The notes: generated by a model from the sequence alone, not told the origin. A stretch of 28,248 nt of DNA from JAWKNZ01 sp041391425 (GCA_041391425.1 JAWKNZ010000026.1:1-28248); one strand, 5' to 3'; counted from the first letter of the stretch, positions 1-8,112 are shown. Translations and numbers: made by a program.

Positions 1-22
1 GAATAAAGGGGAATATATGATG

Positions 23-71
23 TGGTCGGGAGGACTGGAGTTGAACCCCTGACCTGTGTAACCCAACACAG
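23..71 (-). tRNA. 3'-half tRNA-like remnant (tRNA-Pro-like), incomplete
   Basis: Read on the minus strand, this stretch has an anticodon-arm-like hairpin (54-71, arms CTGTGT/ACACAG around a GGG-containing loop), a T-arm-like segment with a TTCAA loop (34-50, only 3 of 5 stem pairs form), a 3' acceptor strand CCTCCCG and a terminal ACCA (23-26). The acceptor and loop resemble bacterial tRNA-Pro. The matching 5' acceptor strand and a D-arm are absent in the bases beyond 71, so this is not a functional tRNA. It could be a tRNA fragment left by integration of a mobile element, or chance similarity; it lies about 75 bp from a transposase. Confidence 0.3.
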
Positions 72-111
72 AGGTTGCAAATTAAATTATTCACAGTAAT
101 ATTATTTACCT

Positions 112-127
112 TTTTTTGATCAAAAAA
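112..127. promoter_or_regulatory. 16-bp perfect palindrome upstream of the transposase
   Basis: Six T, GATC, then six A form a perfect palindrome about 20 bp before the transposase start. It could be an operator, or a small hairpin that stops outside transcription from entering the element. The sequence shows only the symmetry. Confidence 0.25.
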
Positions 128-146
128 CACACAAGTGAGAAATCTG

Positions 147-1427
147 ATGAAAAATACCTATGATCATAGGATCAAAGACCTTGTAATTGCCAGTGGTTGC
201 TCGCAGCTATTTGAGGCTAATGGTGTCAAATCTGAGACAGCCAGAAATTGGCTCTATGGCCGTTATCGAAGGCCTATTGAGGTGGATAAGCAGGCAACAT
301 ACGATTGCTTGAAAAGCTTTGAGGTCAAGAATCTTGAAAAAAAGGTTGCACAGCTACAAGCGTTGATCCAGTTATATCAATCGGTTAATGGAGTTGTATC
401 TGTTACTCTAGCTCATAGAAATATCAAATGTCGAAAACAGAGAAAACAAATTTTATCTTCAATACAATTGGCAGCAAAATCTGTCGGCATTAAGAAAGCT
501 ACGGCATTTATTGGGATTTCTCGGTCTAGATATAAGCGTTGGAATTCAAGATCGACACATTGTGATGTGACTCTTAGTGATTCTTGCGCTCGCAGTTACC
601 CTAATCAACTCTCAAGGCGGGAGCTTTCTGTCATTCGTGAACTTGTGACTTCAAAGAAATTTGCCCATATGAGCAGTCGCTCGCTTCATTTATATGCGAT
701 AAAACACGAAATGCTGCATTGTTCTCCAGATACCTGGTATAAATATATTGATAAACATCAATGGAGAAGGCCTTTTTTTAAAGTGCGAAGGAAGAAGTTT
801 CCAGGTCGTGTTAAGCGAGCAAATGCACCAAATGAGATACTTCATATTGATATCACGCAGATAAAGGATCGTGGTGGAAAGGTTTATTATTTGCAAACGG
901 TTTTAGATAATTACTCGCGATATATTTTGGCTTGGAAACTTCATAGAAGTCCACTTGGAGCTAATACTGTTGAACTTATTCGTGAGGCTATCAAATATGT
1001 TGAGAAAGCGAAGGTTCCAATCGTAGGTCAGGCAAATTTTATTAGTGATCGTGGTCCAGAAAATATAAATTCTGACGTTAAAACCATTTTAGACTCTTTT
1101 CGATTTACCCACCGTCTACATAAAGTTCATATAAGGTATTCAAATAATGTTTTGGAAGTTTTTTTTCGCTCGCTAAAGAATAATTATCTAAATTATTTCC
1201 CTGCAAAATCTAAGCAAGAGCTTCTCAGAAGGTTGAAGTTTTATATTGAGGAGCATAATGTTAGAGTGCCTCTTTCTGCTCTCGGCGGTGCGACGCCAAG
1301 AGAAAAATATTTCAATAGTTGGAATCCACCAAGTTCAGAAGAAATTTATCGTATGCAAATCAATGCTAGGCGGCAGCGAATTCAGGAAAATCAAATGACA
1401 GTTTGTAGCACTTGTAGGAAAGTTTAA
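147..1427 (+). CDS. DDE transposase with rve integrase core, IS3-like
   Basis: Transposase of an insertion-sequence type element. The frame is open from a GTG at 135; I prefer the ATG at 147 because a weak GTGAG ribosome site sits just before it and nothing usable precedes the GTG. In numbering from 135, residues 1-140 look like a helix-turn-helix and coiled region that would bind the element ends. The rve core follows with D239 in HIDIT, D305 in SDRGPEN and E341 in LEVFFRSLK, a DD(35)E arrangement, so the catalytic triad is complete. A short C-terminal tail carries a CSTC cysteine pair. It is a single ORF, not the two overlapping frames usual in IS3. I could not find convincing terminal inverted repeats or a target-site duplication. 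Confidence 0.85.
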   Translation: MKNTYDHRIKDLVIASGCSQLFEANGVKSETARNWLYGRYRRPIEVDKQATYDCLKSFEVKNLEKKVAQLQALIQLYQSVNGVVSVTLAHRNIKCRKQRKQILSSIQLAAKSVGIKKATAFIGISRSRYKRWNSRSTHCDVTLSDSCARSYPNQLSRRELSVIRELVTSKKFAHMSSRSLHLYAIKHEMLHCSPDTWYKYIDKHQWRRPFFKVRRKKFPGRVKRANAPNEILHIDITQIKDRGGKVYYLQTVLDNYSRYILAWKLHRSPLGANTVELIREAIKYVEKAKVPIVGQANFISDRGPENINSDVKTILDSFRFTHRLHKVHIRYSNNVLEVFFRSLKNNYLNYFPAKSKQELLRRLKFYIEEHNVRVPLSALGGATPREKYFNSWNPPSSEEIYRMQINARRQRIQENQMTVCSTCRKV

Positions 1428-1542
1428 GCTCGTTGAAAAATTTATTTTACTATTATATGGATGTGCTTTGAACTAGTAATCTATCTATTAATTAGCATAT
1501 TGCTTTGTAAACTTAATATTTGCTATCTATGTTGCACTTTAC

Positions 1543-1899
1543 TTAGCTCCATTCGCTTTGAGAATGGCTTGGATAATAATGTGAACTTAAGCACTCTTCT
1601 TCTTCGTCACAAAGATCAGTGCTTTTAGATTTCTGAGCTATTTTTTCTTTCAGTTTATTAATGGCGGCGGTGACTGCATCGTGCATTGTATCAGCGTACG
1701 CAGTAGCTGTTTGGCTATACCCATCTGAATTTTTGATGCTGATTTTTACGCGTCTACCAAATGGCCCATATTCAAAGCTTACAACTATATTATTTGCTAT
1801 TTTCTTAAAATGTATAAGTGTTTCAGAGAGTATTTGGTGTGTGAATGACTCAAGGGGTGACGAAGGTGCAATTTGTTGATATCTAAATTGAATATCCAT
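1543..1899 (-). CDS. Ribosome hibernation-promoting factor (HPF/RaiA) family protein, short form
   Basis: At 118 aa it has the layout of the HPF/YfiA (sigma-54 modulation) family. It has a beta-alpha-beta-beta-beta-alpha pattern with an N-terminal MDIQFRYQQIAPSS strand, a helix near residues 15-35, and a final helix DAVTAAINKLKEKIAQ preceded by the typical AYADTMHDAV segment. Members bind the 30S decoding region and inactivate ribosomes in stationary phase. The last 25 residues are an unusual acidic and then Ser/His/Tyr-rich tail with two cysteines, and the long-form dimerisation domain is missing. The start is supported by GGGAGG 8-9 bases upstream. It stands alone between the transposase and a divergent regulator. 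The fold is recognised by pattern only. Confidence 0.7.
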   Translation of the reverse strand: MDIQFRYQQIAPSSPLESFTHQILSETLIHFKKIANNIVVSFEYGPFGRRVKISIKNSDGYSQTATAYADTMHDAVTAAINKLKEKIAQKSKSTDLCDEEEECLSSHYYPSHSQSEWS

Positions 1900-2256
1900 G
1901 CCTAGGCCTCCCTCATTTACTGAATTAGAAATTAGTTTTAGATATTTTCCCTCTTTATTCCGGCTGCTGTTAATTATCGTCCTGTTATACTATATCAGCG
2001 TGCATTATTTTTTTATAAGATGCACCTTTACTTTTTGTTTGTGTGATCAATGCTGTTTCTTGTTAAGATAAAAGGATATTTTTTCGGCTAGACCTAAAAT
2101 GCCTTATGCTTAAACAGACAAACCATTGATCAAACATAATAGTTATAAACAAGCTTAAACCAACCGAGGGGGATGCTATCGCATATTTTATAAATATGCT
2201 AATCTAAAAGTTACGTATTCTTTGCGTATAAATAATACGATAGTTAGGTGCGTGGT
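1900..2256. other. Divergent intergenic region (hpf-like / PAS-LuxR)
   Basis: This AT-rich spacer must hold the promoters of both flanking genes. Apart from the palindrome at 2181-2199 and a looser inverted pair CGTATT (2214-2219) / AATACG (2234-2239), I see no gene, RNA or repeat in it. Confidence 0.5.
2181..2199. promoter_or_regulatory. Operator-like palindrome upstream of PAS-LuxR gene
   Basis: Perfect 8-bp arms GCATATTT and AAATATGC flank a 3-base centre (TAT). It ends 57 bp before the regulator's ATG. LuxR-type regulators often bind symmetric sites of about 20 bp, so autoregulation is possible, but that is inference. Confidence 0.4.
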
Positions 2257-3186
2257 ATGAAGAAAAAGATGGATGAAAGGCTAAGTGCCGAGCCGGTTGT
2301 GATTGAAAAAGACCAGATTAGGGTAGGTCTAGGCGATCAAGAGCATGATATCGAAAGTCTTGTGGCATTTAAGCATGCTCTAGATTGTCATTCGATTGTT
2401 GCGGTTACAGACCCAAAAGGGATTATTACATATGCAAATGAAAAATTTTGCGAGATAAGCCAGTATTCTAAAAATGAGCTTATTGGGCAAGATCACCGTA
2501 TCTTAAATTCTGGCTATCATAGTAAGAGATTTATTCAAGGTTTATGGTCGACGTTAAAAGCGGGCACCGCATGGCAGGGAACTTTTCGTAATAGAGCAAA
2601 AGATGGAAGCTATTATTGGGTGCAGTCGACAATCCATCCCGTTATTAAAAATAATAAAATTATAAATTTTGTAGCTATTCGAACGGATATAACTGAAATA
2701 ATTTCTTTAAAAGAAAAAGAACAGAAACTTAATTTTATATTGAAGGAAACTGCAGAGAAATTAAAAATTGAACGTCTGGCATTAAATAATAAGAATATTG
2801 CCTTGAATGAGTTGATAGATAATATTGAAGCAGAAAGAGATAGGATTAAACAGACGATAGGGCAAAATTTTGAAACGTTGGTTAATCCATTGTTGAATAA
2901 GCTTATTAAGCGGACGGAAGGTGTTAATTTAAAATATTTGCATTTGATTGATAGTAATTTGAAAGAGATAGCAACGCCATTTTTGCCTTCAAGTATACAG
3001 TCTAAGTTAACGCCCAAGGAGCTTGAGGTTTGTAATCATATAAAACATGGAATGACTGTAAAAGAAATTGCAGCTTTTTATAACCTTTCACCACGTACTA
3101 TAGATAAACATCGTGAAAACATCCGCAAGAAGCTTGGTTTGGTGGAAAAAAAGATCAATTTAACCATGTTTTTGAAGTCTCATTAA
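2257..3186 (+). CDS. PAS-sensor LuxR-type transcriptional regulator
   Basis: A cytoplasmic one-component regulator of 309 aa. A PAS domain occupies about residues 41-147, with the typical VTDPKGIITYANEKF opening, NELIGQDHRILNSG, and a PAC end with FVAIRTDITE. A predicted coiled coil follows (150-200), then a linker, and a C-terminal LuxR/GerE helix-turn-helix at about 251-298 (LTPKELEVCNHIKHGMTVKEI, SPRTIDKHRENIRKKLGL). There is no receiver domain or transmembrane segment, so the PAS domain probably senses a cytoplasmic or diffusible signal, perhaps through a cofactor. The frame is open from a GTG at 2248, but AGGTG six bases before the ATG at 2257 favours the latter. Its stop overlaps the stop of convergent hemH. 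The target genes are unknown. Confidence 0.85.
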   Translation: MKKKMDERLSAEPVVIEKDQIRVGLGDQEHDIESLVAFKHALDCHSIVAVTDPKGIITYANEKFCEISQYSKNELIGQDHRILNSGYHSKRFIQGLWSTLKAGTAWQGTFRNRAKDGSYYWVQSTIHPVIKNNKIINFVAIRTDITEIISLKEKEQKLNFILKETAEKLKIERLALNNKNIALNELIDNIEAERDRIKQTIGQNFETLVNPLLNKLIKRTEGVNLKYLHLIDSNLKEIATPFLPSSIQSKLTPKELEVCNHIKHGMTVKEIAAFYNLSPRTIDKHRENIRKKLGLVEKKINLTMFLKSH

Positions 3187-4226
3187 GTTTTGATAGGTAG
3201 CTTTGACCTTTCTCTTAGAATTTGAATGATACCGTCAACCCACAAATCATTGGCGTTTAAAGAAGGGATAAGCTTAAGATCATTTCCTCCGGCATCGATA
3301 AAATCTCTTTTAGCACGAATAGCGATCTCTTCAAGAGTTTCAAGGCAGTCTGCGACGAAGGATGGGCTAAAGACCACAATGTTTTTTACTCCTTGTTGTG
3401 CTAAAATCTCAATGCGTTCGTCAAAATAGGGCTTGATCCAAGGGGTCCGTCCCAAGCGAGATTGAAATGCGATTTCCCAAGATTGTTGTGGTATTGATAG
3501 CGCATTCGCAAGTTCGTGTGCTGTTTTAAAACACTGGGCTCGGTAGCACCTTCTATTTGCAGCAATAATTGTTTCACAACAGTTATCTTTCTGTAAGCAA
3601 TGCTTTCCACCAGATTCATCACTTTTGATGCAATGCCTTTCAGGTAGTCCATGGAAGCTAAAAATAATTCGCTCAGGGGTGAAGTCCTTTAATATTTTTT
3701 TGCCATTTTCTGCAAATGCATTGATATACCCTTGATGATCATAGAATTCGCCCAAGATCTCAATATTTGATGTGTTCCATTGATGTTTAACATGTTGAAA
3801 TACAGCTTCGACTGCTGAACCATTAGCGGCAGAAGAGTATTGTGGGAAAAGGGGCAAGACGGTTATGTGGTCTATCCCATGTCTTTGAAAATCATCAATT
3901 GCTTTGTTAATTGAAGGAGTTTGATACCTCATAGCGTAGTTTACTTTAATACTCGAACCTAGTTTATTTTGTATTTTTAGTGCAAGCTCTGCAGTGTGTT
4001 GAACTAATGGGGAGCCTTTGTCGGTCCATATGGTTGAATATGCATGCGCAGACTTTTTAGTTCTGAACGGTAAGATAATCAAATTGAGTAATAGCCATCG
4101 AGACAGTGGGTTGATATCTATAACTCTAGGATCAGATAGGAATTCTTTTAGGTACTTTCGTACATCTGATGGGTGAATAGAGTTAGGTGATCCTAGGTTT
4201 ATCAGCAATAATCCATTATTTGCCAT
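3183..4226 (-). CDS. hemH: Ferrochelatase with internal Cys-rich ([2Fe-2S]-type) insert
   Basis: Ferrochelatase inserts ferrous iron into protoporphyrin IX (or coproporphyrin III) at the last stage of haem synthesis. The 347-aa protein starts with NGLLLINLGSP and has LPLFPQYSSA (124-133), the metal-binding SFHGLP with His192, and the second active-site segment SPSFVADCLETLEE (287-300). Just after His192 lies a segment with Cys199, Cys210, Cys216, Cys217, Cys227 and Cys232. This matches the class of bacterial ferrochelatases with an internal [2Fe-2S] cluster rather than one held by the C-terminus. GAGG lies about 11 bases before the ATG. It is a single gene, convergent with the PAS-LuxR gene and divergent from the Tyr/Gly/Asp repeat gene; no other haem genes are in the window. 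Confidence 0.95.
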   Translation of the reverse strand: MANNGLLLINLGSPNSIHPSDVRKYLKEFLSDPRVIDINPLSRWLLLNLIILPFRTKKSAHAYSTIWTDKGSPLVQHTAELALKIQNKLGSSIKVNYAMRYQTPSINKAIDDFQRHGIDHITVLPLFPQYSSAANGSAVEAVFQHVKHQWNTSNIEILGEFYDHQGYINAFAENGKKILKDFTPERIIFSFHGLPERHCIKSDESGGKHCLQKDNCCETIIAANRRCYRAQCFKTAHELANALSIPQQSWEIAFQSRLGRTPWIKPYFDERIEILAQQGVKNIVVFSPSFVADCLETLEEIAIRAKRDFIDAGGNDLKLIPSLNANDLWVDGIIQILRERSKLPIKT

Positions 4227-4389
4227 TTATAAGTTTTTCCTCGGAAGCATCTTAAATATTAAGTAAATTTTACATATTAAGCCATGGAATGTAAATTGTT
4301 TTTATTATTATGTCAATATGGCTTATTGTTATATTTTATTTTTTATATTATTAAACTTTCGGATATTTAATAATACGTGAGGGATTAAT

Positions 4390-4830
4390 ATGAAAATTTT
4401 TAAAAGTAAGTTTATTTTATCTTTGGTATCTTTAATAACTATTTCAACAACGTCATATGCTACACACTTACGTGATTATGATAATAATGGTTATGATGAC
4501 TATGGCTATGATAACGATTACGGTTATGATGACTATGGCTATGATAATGGCTATGGCTATGATAGCGATTACGGTTATGATGACTATGGCTATGATAACG
4601 ACTATGGTTATAACGATTATAATTATAATTGCTATGGACGTAATGATAATCGAAATTATACAGGACGGATTTTCTATCCAGGTCGCTCTAGCTGTAATTA
4701 TACCCGCATTAGTAATAGGCATTCACGCCATAACTACAATAGAAGGCAAGGGCGTATAATTAGAAGGCATCATGATAATGATCATGGCCGCCACGGCAAT
4801 AATGATCGCCGTCATCACGGTAGAAGGTAA
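4390..4830 (+). CDS. Secreted Tyr/Gly/Asp repeat protein with His/Arg-rich tail
   Basis: I do not recognise a family for this protein. The 146 aa begin with a clear signal peptide (residues 1-24, cleavage after TTSYA). Residues 34-80 are a low-complexity array of alternating YGYDD and YGYDND/NG units, strongly acidic and aromatic. A single CYGRN and one more Cys follow, and then a basic tail rich in His, Arg and Asn (about 110-146). A GTGAGGG ribosome site lies six bases before the ATG. The acidic repeats next to a basic His tail suggest ionic self-association, metal binding or a surface-matrix role, but nothing proves this. Long overlapping frames on both strands here are by-products of the repeat and are not genes. 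A terminator follows at 4897. Confidence 0.7.
   Translation: MKIFKSKFILSLVSLITISTTSYATHLRDYDNNGYDDYGYDNDYGYDDYGYDNGYGYDSDYGYDDYGYDNDYGYNDYNYNCYGRNDNRNYTGRIFYPGRSSCNYTRISNRHSRHNYNRRQGRIIRRHHDNDHGRHGNNDRRHHGRR
4489..4629 (+). repeat. In-frame 15/18-nt (33-nt composite) tandem repeat array
   Basis: Nine imperfect in-frame units encode alternating 5- and 6-residue blocks (YGYDD, YGYDND). The nucleotide copies are close to identical (GGTTATGATGACTATGGC recurs), which implies recent duplication by slippage or unequal recombination. Copy number may vary between strains. Confidence 0.85.
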
Positions 4831-4896
4831 GCAAGTTTTTTACTATGTGTCTGAGTCTTTGCTAGATATTTAATATGTTTAAGTATAGCCGCCGCG

Positions 4897-4942
4897 CTCT
4901 AAATGACCCTTTTATTTAAAATTGGATCATTTAGAGTTTTTT
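4897..4942 (+). terminator. Rho-independent terminator after the repeat-protein gene
   Basis: Arms CTCTAAATGA (4897-4906) and TCATTTAGAG (4927-4936) pair perfectly over 10 bp across a 20-base loop and are followed by six T. It lies 67 bp after the stop of the repeat protein. The rest of the gap to 5206 contains no other recognisable feature. Confidence 0.75.
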
Positions 4943-5206
4943 ATTGCGATGTAAACTTAATTATCTCATGAATTTGATTGATCAAAGGTAATTGTAAAAT
5001 GTCTAGCATTCTGCTAGAGTTATTGGCTGGGATGCATGCTCAAGCATATTTATATGTTATTTCTAGTGGTTACAATGAAGGCTTCGACCCCAAATATGAC
5101 ATTAAGTATTGTTGCCGGAAGGTTTGATGTTGGGTGTGGCTTATAAAAGTTAAGATGCTTGAGGTTGCATTATTGTTAAATATCTCTTGTTTAGTAGAGC
5201 GAAAGC

Positions 5207-5653
5207 ATGCGCCATAAATTAGAGTTTGAAAAAATTTTAGAGCGTCCAGAGATAAAAACTTGGCGTTCTATTTTGCAAACGCAAAAAGTCATCTTTTCTG
5301 TTTTAGAGTCAAATTTACAAACCATAGGTTTTACGCTACCTAGATTTCAGATTATGTTTCACCTCTATTTTGAAGGGGCTATGTCGCCCTCGGCGTTGGC
5401 AGATAGATTGACTGTCTCGCGTGGTAATATTACTGCTTTTTTGAGACGCTTACTAAATGATAACGTTGTGCAAAAGACAGCGGGGCGTAGTGAATCTCGT
5501 CCTAAGTATATTTTAACATTGCGGGGAATGCATGATTTTGAGAAAATTTTTCCTCAGCATGTCGAGAAAGTTTCCCAGTTGGTAACGCCAATGTCAGAAG
5601 AAGCTTTAAAACAGCTTGATGCCGTTAAAAAAAATGCAAAGCGGTTTCGTTAA
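5207..5653 (+). CDS. MarR-family transcriptional regulator
   Basis: 148 aa with a MarR-type winged helix. Helices at 15-45 serve dimerisation, and TLPRFQIMFHLYFEGAMSPSALADRLTVSRGNITAFLRRL (44-82) holds the helix-turn-helix with the recognition helix near 69-84. A basic wing with SRPKYILTLRG follows (97-107), then a C-terminal dimer helix. MarR proteins are usually repressors released by small phenolic ligands or oxidants, but this one has no cysteine. No target gene is adjacent: it converges on phoU and is preceded by about 260 bp of plain spacer. The ribosome site before the ATG is weak (GAGCG). Confidence 0.8.
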   Translation: MRHKLEFEKILERPEIKTWRSILQTQKVIFSVLESNLQTIGFTLPRFQIMFHLYFEGAMSPSALADRLTVSRGNITAFLRRLLNDNVVQKTAGRSESRPKYILTLRGMHDFEKIFPQHVEKVSQLVTPMSEEALKQLDAVKKNAKRFR

Positions 5654-5691
5654 ATTAAGTTGTGGGTAAAGAAATTAAATTAGTTCGAATT

Positions 5692-6441
5692 TTATTCGCT
5701 TGTCGCTTCTTCGGCTGTGTCTTGAGGTGGCAAACTCCCACGGTTTGTTAGTTTTTGGCTTAAATGGCCTACAGAAGTGATAAATTCATTAGTTTTGTGG
5801 CGGACGATATGTCCATCTACCATATAAATGACATCTTCGGCAATATTGGTCGCATAATCACCTATGCGTTCTAGATTCCTTGATATCGAAAGATATTGAA
5901 TCAGTTGTTCGACACGCTGTGGGTCTTTTTTAATTTCTTCATATACATTTTTGTACATAGAACGATTCATTTTATCGAGCTCTTCATCCTCACTGCAAAC
6001 TTCGGCAGCCAAAATTGGATCTTGTGTAACCAATGAATCTAGTGCTTTTCGTAGCATTGATCTAGTTTTGCGCGTCATCTCTTGCATATCAAAAGGCTGC
6101 ACAAAGGATGGTTGAAATAACAAGAATAAGCCTCGTTCGGCAATATTTACAGCTAAATCTCCAATGCGTTCAAGGTCGTTATTGATTTTTAATACCGAAA
6201 TTAAAAATCGTAGATCCACTGCGACAGGTTGGTAAAGAGCTAGAATTTTGAGGCAGTCTTCTTCTATATCGATTTCTCTTTGGTCAATTTCGCTGTCACC
6301 TTCGATGACTTTAGAGCCTAAGTCTTTATCACGAGCAAGGACTGATTGTACTGACCTTTCCACGCAATTTTCAACTGTGGCACCTAAGTTTAGTAATCTT
6401 CTTTTTAATTTCTCTAATTCTATATGTAGATGGCTTGACAT
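5692..6441 (-). CDS. phoU: Phosphate transport/signalling regulator PhoU
   Basis: 249 aa, close to the family norm of about 235-240. It has two PhoU helical-bundle repeats, each with an acidic metal-binding signature: DLRFLISVLKINNDLERIGDLAVNIAERG in the first half and IQYLSISRNLERIGDYATNIAEDV in the second. PhoU links the Pst transporter to PhoR and holds the kinase inactive when phosphate is plentiful. The frame can be opened back to a TTG at 6510, overlapping pstB, but a strong GAGGAAGG site before the ATG at 6441 and the usual N-terminus SSHLHIELEKLKRRLL fix the start here. It is the last gene of the pst operon, 61 bp after pstB. Confidence 0.93.
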   Translation of the reverse strand: MSSHLHIELEKLKRRLLNLGATVENCVERSVQSVLARDKDLGSKVIEGDSEIDQREIDIEEDCLKILALYQPVAVDLRFLISVLKINNDLERIGDLAVNIAERGLFLLFQPSFVQPFDMQEMTRKTRSMLRKALDSLVTQDPILAAEVCSEDEELDKMNRSMYKNVYEEIKKDPQRVEQLIQYLSISRNLERIGDYATNIAEDVIYMVDGHIVRHKTNEFITSVGHLSQKLTNRGSLPPQDTAEEATSE

Positions 6442-6502
6442 TCTTGTTTCCTTCCTCTCGCTCTCATTTAATGCTGGTTTATACGGCAAATATTCATTTG
6501 TA

Positions 6503-7264
6503 TTAGCCAAAACGACCGGTTATGTAGTCTTCAGTTTGTTTTTCTTTTGGTTTTGTGAAAATCTCTTTTGTTGTTCCTGTTTCAATTAAATGGCCATTAT
6601 ACATAAAGGCTGTTTGTTCAGATATTCTTGAAGCTTGTTGCATGTTATGGGTGACAATTATGATTGTATAATCTTTTTTGAGTTCAGTTATAAGTTCTTC
6701 GATAATAGCAGTAGACTTTGGATCTAAGGCAGAGCATGGTTCGTCCATTAAGATTACAGGTGGTTTCATTGCTATTGCTCGAGCTATACATAAGCGCTGC
6801 TGTTGCCCCCCTGATAGCTCTAAAGCTGAATGATTTAAACGGTCTTTAATTTCGTCCCATAATCCTGCTTTTCTAAGGCAATTTTCAACGAGTTCGTCGG
6901 GATCTTTAAGCAAACGATTTATTTTTGGCCCCCATATGATGTTTTTGTATATTGTTTTTGGAAAAGGATTTGGTTTTTGAAATACCATGCCGATTTGCCT
7001 ACGTAGGTTTATGGGATCTACTGTGCGGCTATAAATGTTCTTACCGTTAAACAAAACTTTTCCAGAAATATTTACGTTATGATTAAAGTCATTCATACGG
7101 TTAAGAGAGCGTAGGAGAGTGCTTTTTCCACAGCCAGATGGACCGATAATGGCTGTTACGCTATTATTGAGAAATTCTAAGTTAACTTCTTTAACAACGT
7201 GATTGCTACCATAGGAAACATTTAGTTTGTTGGTAGCAAGTATCGGCTGGTTTGGTTTACTCAT
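6503..7264 (-). CDS. pstB: Phosphate ABC transporter ATP-binding protein PstB
   Basis: 253 aa, the usual length, and the motor subunit of PstSCAB. Walker A is GPSGCGKST (41-49), the Q-loop is Q96 in MVFQKPNPFP (typical of PstB), the ABC signature is LSGGQQQR (150-157), Walker B is ILMDEPCSALD (171-181), and the switch His is H206. The ATG overlaps the pstA stop by four bases (ATGA), giving translational coupling. All catalytic residues are present. Confidence 0.97.
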   Translation of the reverse strand: MSKPNQPILATNKLNVSYGSNHVVKEVNLEFLNNSVTAIIGPSGCGKSTLLRSLNRMNDFNHNVNISGKVLFNGKNIYSRTVDPINLRRQIGMVFQKPNPFPKTIYKNIIWGPKINRLLKDPDELVENCLRKAGLWDEIKDRLNHSALELSGGQQQRLCIARAIAMKPPVILMDEPCSALDPKSTAIIEELITELKKDYTIIIVTHNMQQASRISEQTAFMYNGHLIETGTTKEIFTKPKEKQTEDYITGRFG

Positions 7265-8112
7265 AGTTTATATTTTCCCAATTTCTGTCGAAATATCATC
7301 GCGACAATATTCATTAAAAAAAGTATGGCTAAGAGGACTATAATTCCTGCGCCTGCGAGTCCGTGGAATTCTTCTTGAGGCCTACTAGCCCAATTAAATA
7401 TTTGTACTGGTAAGGTTGTAAAAGGGTCAGAAATTGATTCAGGAACGAAGGCGACATAGCTTAAAGCTCCGACAATTAACAAAGGCGCACTTTCTCCTAT
7501 AGCTCTTGAATTGCTTAGAATAACCCCTGTCAATATTCCGGGAATGCTCGCAGGAAGTACTTGACCTAAAATGACTTGCCAACGTCTAGCCCCCATAGCA
7601 AATGCAGCCTCGCGTATTGAGTCGGGAACCGCTCGGATAGCCTTCGATGCCGAAATAATTATAATTGGCAATACCAGTAGAGAAATAGTCATTGCTCCTG
7701 TCAGCACGCTTTGACCCATTTTTAAATAGCGAGCAAACATGGCTAGCCCTAAAAGCCCGTAAACGATAGAGGGCACTCCTGCTAGATTAGAAATATTGAG
7801 ATGAATCCAAGAGACCCATTTTTTTTTGGGTGCATATTCTTCTAGATATATTGCCGAACAGACCCCGAGGGGAATTGATATCAGTGCTGTAAGAGTTAGA
7901 ATCCAGATGGTGCCATAGATCGCTGATTTTATACCAGCCTTATGTGGCAAGCGAGATGGGAAATTGCTTACAAAATTTAATGAGAGCCACTGCCATCCCT
8001 GTTCTAAAATGTGTAGTATTAATATACATAAAACTAGCAATGCAAAAAGTGTAATAGCTGAGCATAGTATCTTAAAAACAAGAGATGTAAACTGCCGCGG
8101 GCTTATTTTCAT
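7261..8112 (-). CDS. pstA: Phosphate ABC transporter permease PstA
   Basis: 283 aa, with about six transmembrane helices. The first lies near residues 15-37 and the last near 255-275. The binding-protein-dependent permease (EAA) loop is visible as IREAAFAMGARRWQVILGQV around 165-185, which docks on PstB. Together with PstC it forms the inner-membrane channel for phosphate. The start and stop overlap pstC and pstB by four bases each, so the genes are translated from one messenger. Confidence 0.95.
   Translation of the reverse strand: MKISPRQFTSLVFKILCSAITLFALLVLCILILHILEQGWQWLSLNFVSNFPSRLPHKAGIKSAIYGTIWILTLTALISIPLGVCSAIYLEEYAPKKKWVSWIHLNISNLAGVPSIVYGLLGLAMFARYLKMGQSVLTGAMTISLLVLPIIIISASKAIRAVPDSIREAAFAMGARRWQVILGQVLPASIPGILTGVILSNSRAIGESAPLLIVGALSYVAFVPESISDPFTTLPVQIFNWASRPQEEFHGLAGAGIIVLLAILFLMNIVAMIFRQKLGKYKL

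Noticed and set aside
4489..4629. Possible CRISPR-like array
   Set aside because: The repeats are contiguous, in frame and without unique spacers; this is a coding tandem repeat.
4457..4759. Long overlapping open frames on both strands inside the YGYDD repeat gene
   Set aside because: They encode only Met/Ile/Thr/Val low-complexity sequence produced by reading the GAT/TAT-rich repeat in other frames or on the opposite strand. The signal peptide and ribosome site belong to the 4390-4830 frame.
6442..6510. Longer phoU starting at TTG 6510
   Set aside because: It would add 23 residues not seen in the family and overlaps pstB. The ATG at 6441 has a strong ribosome site.
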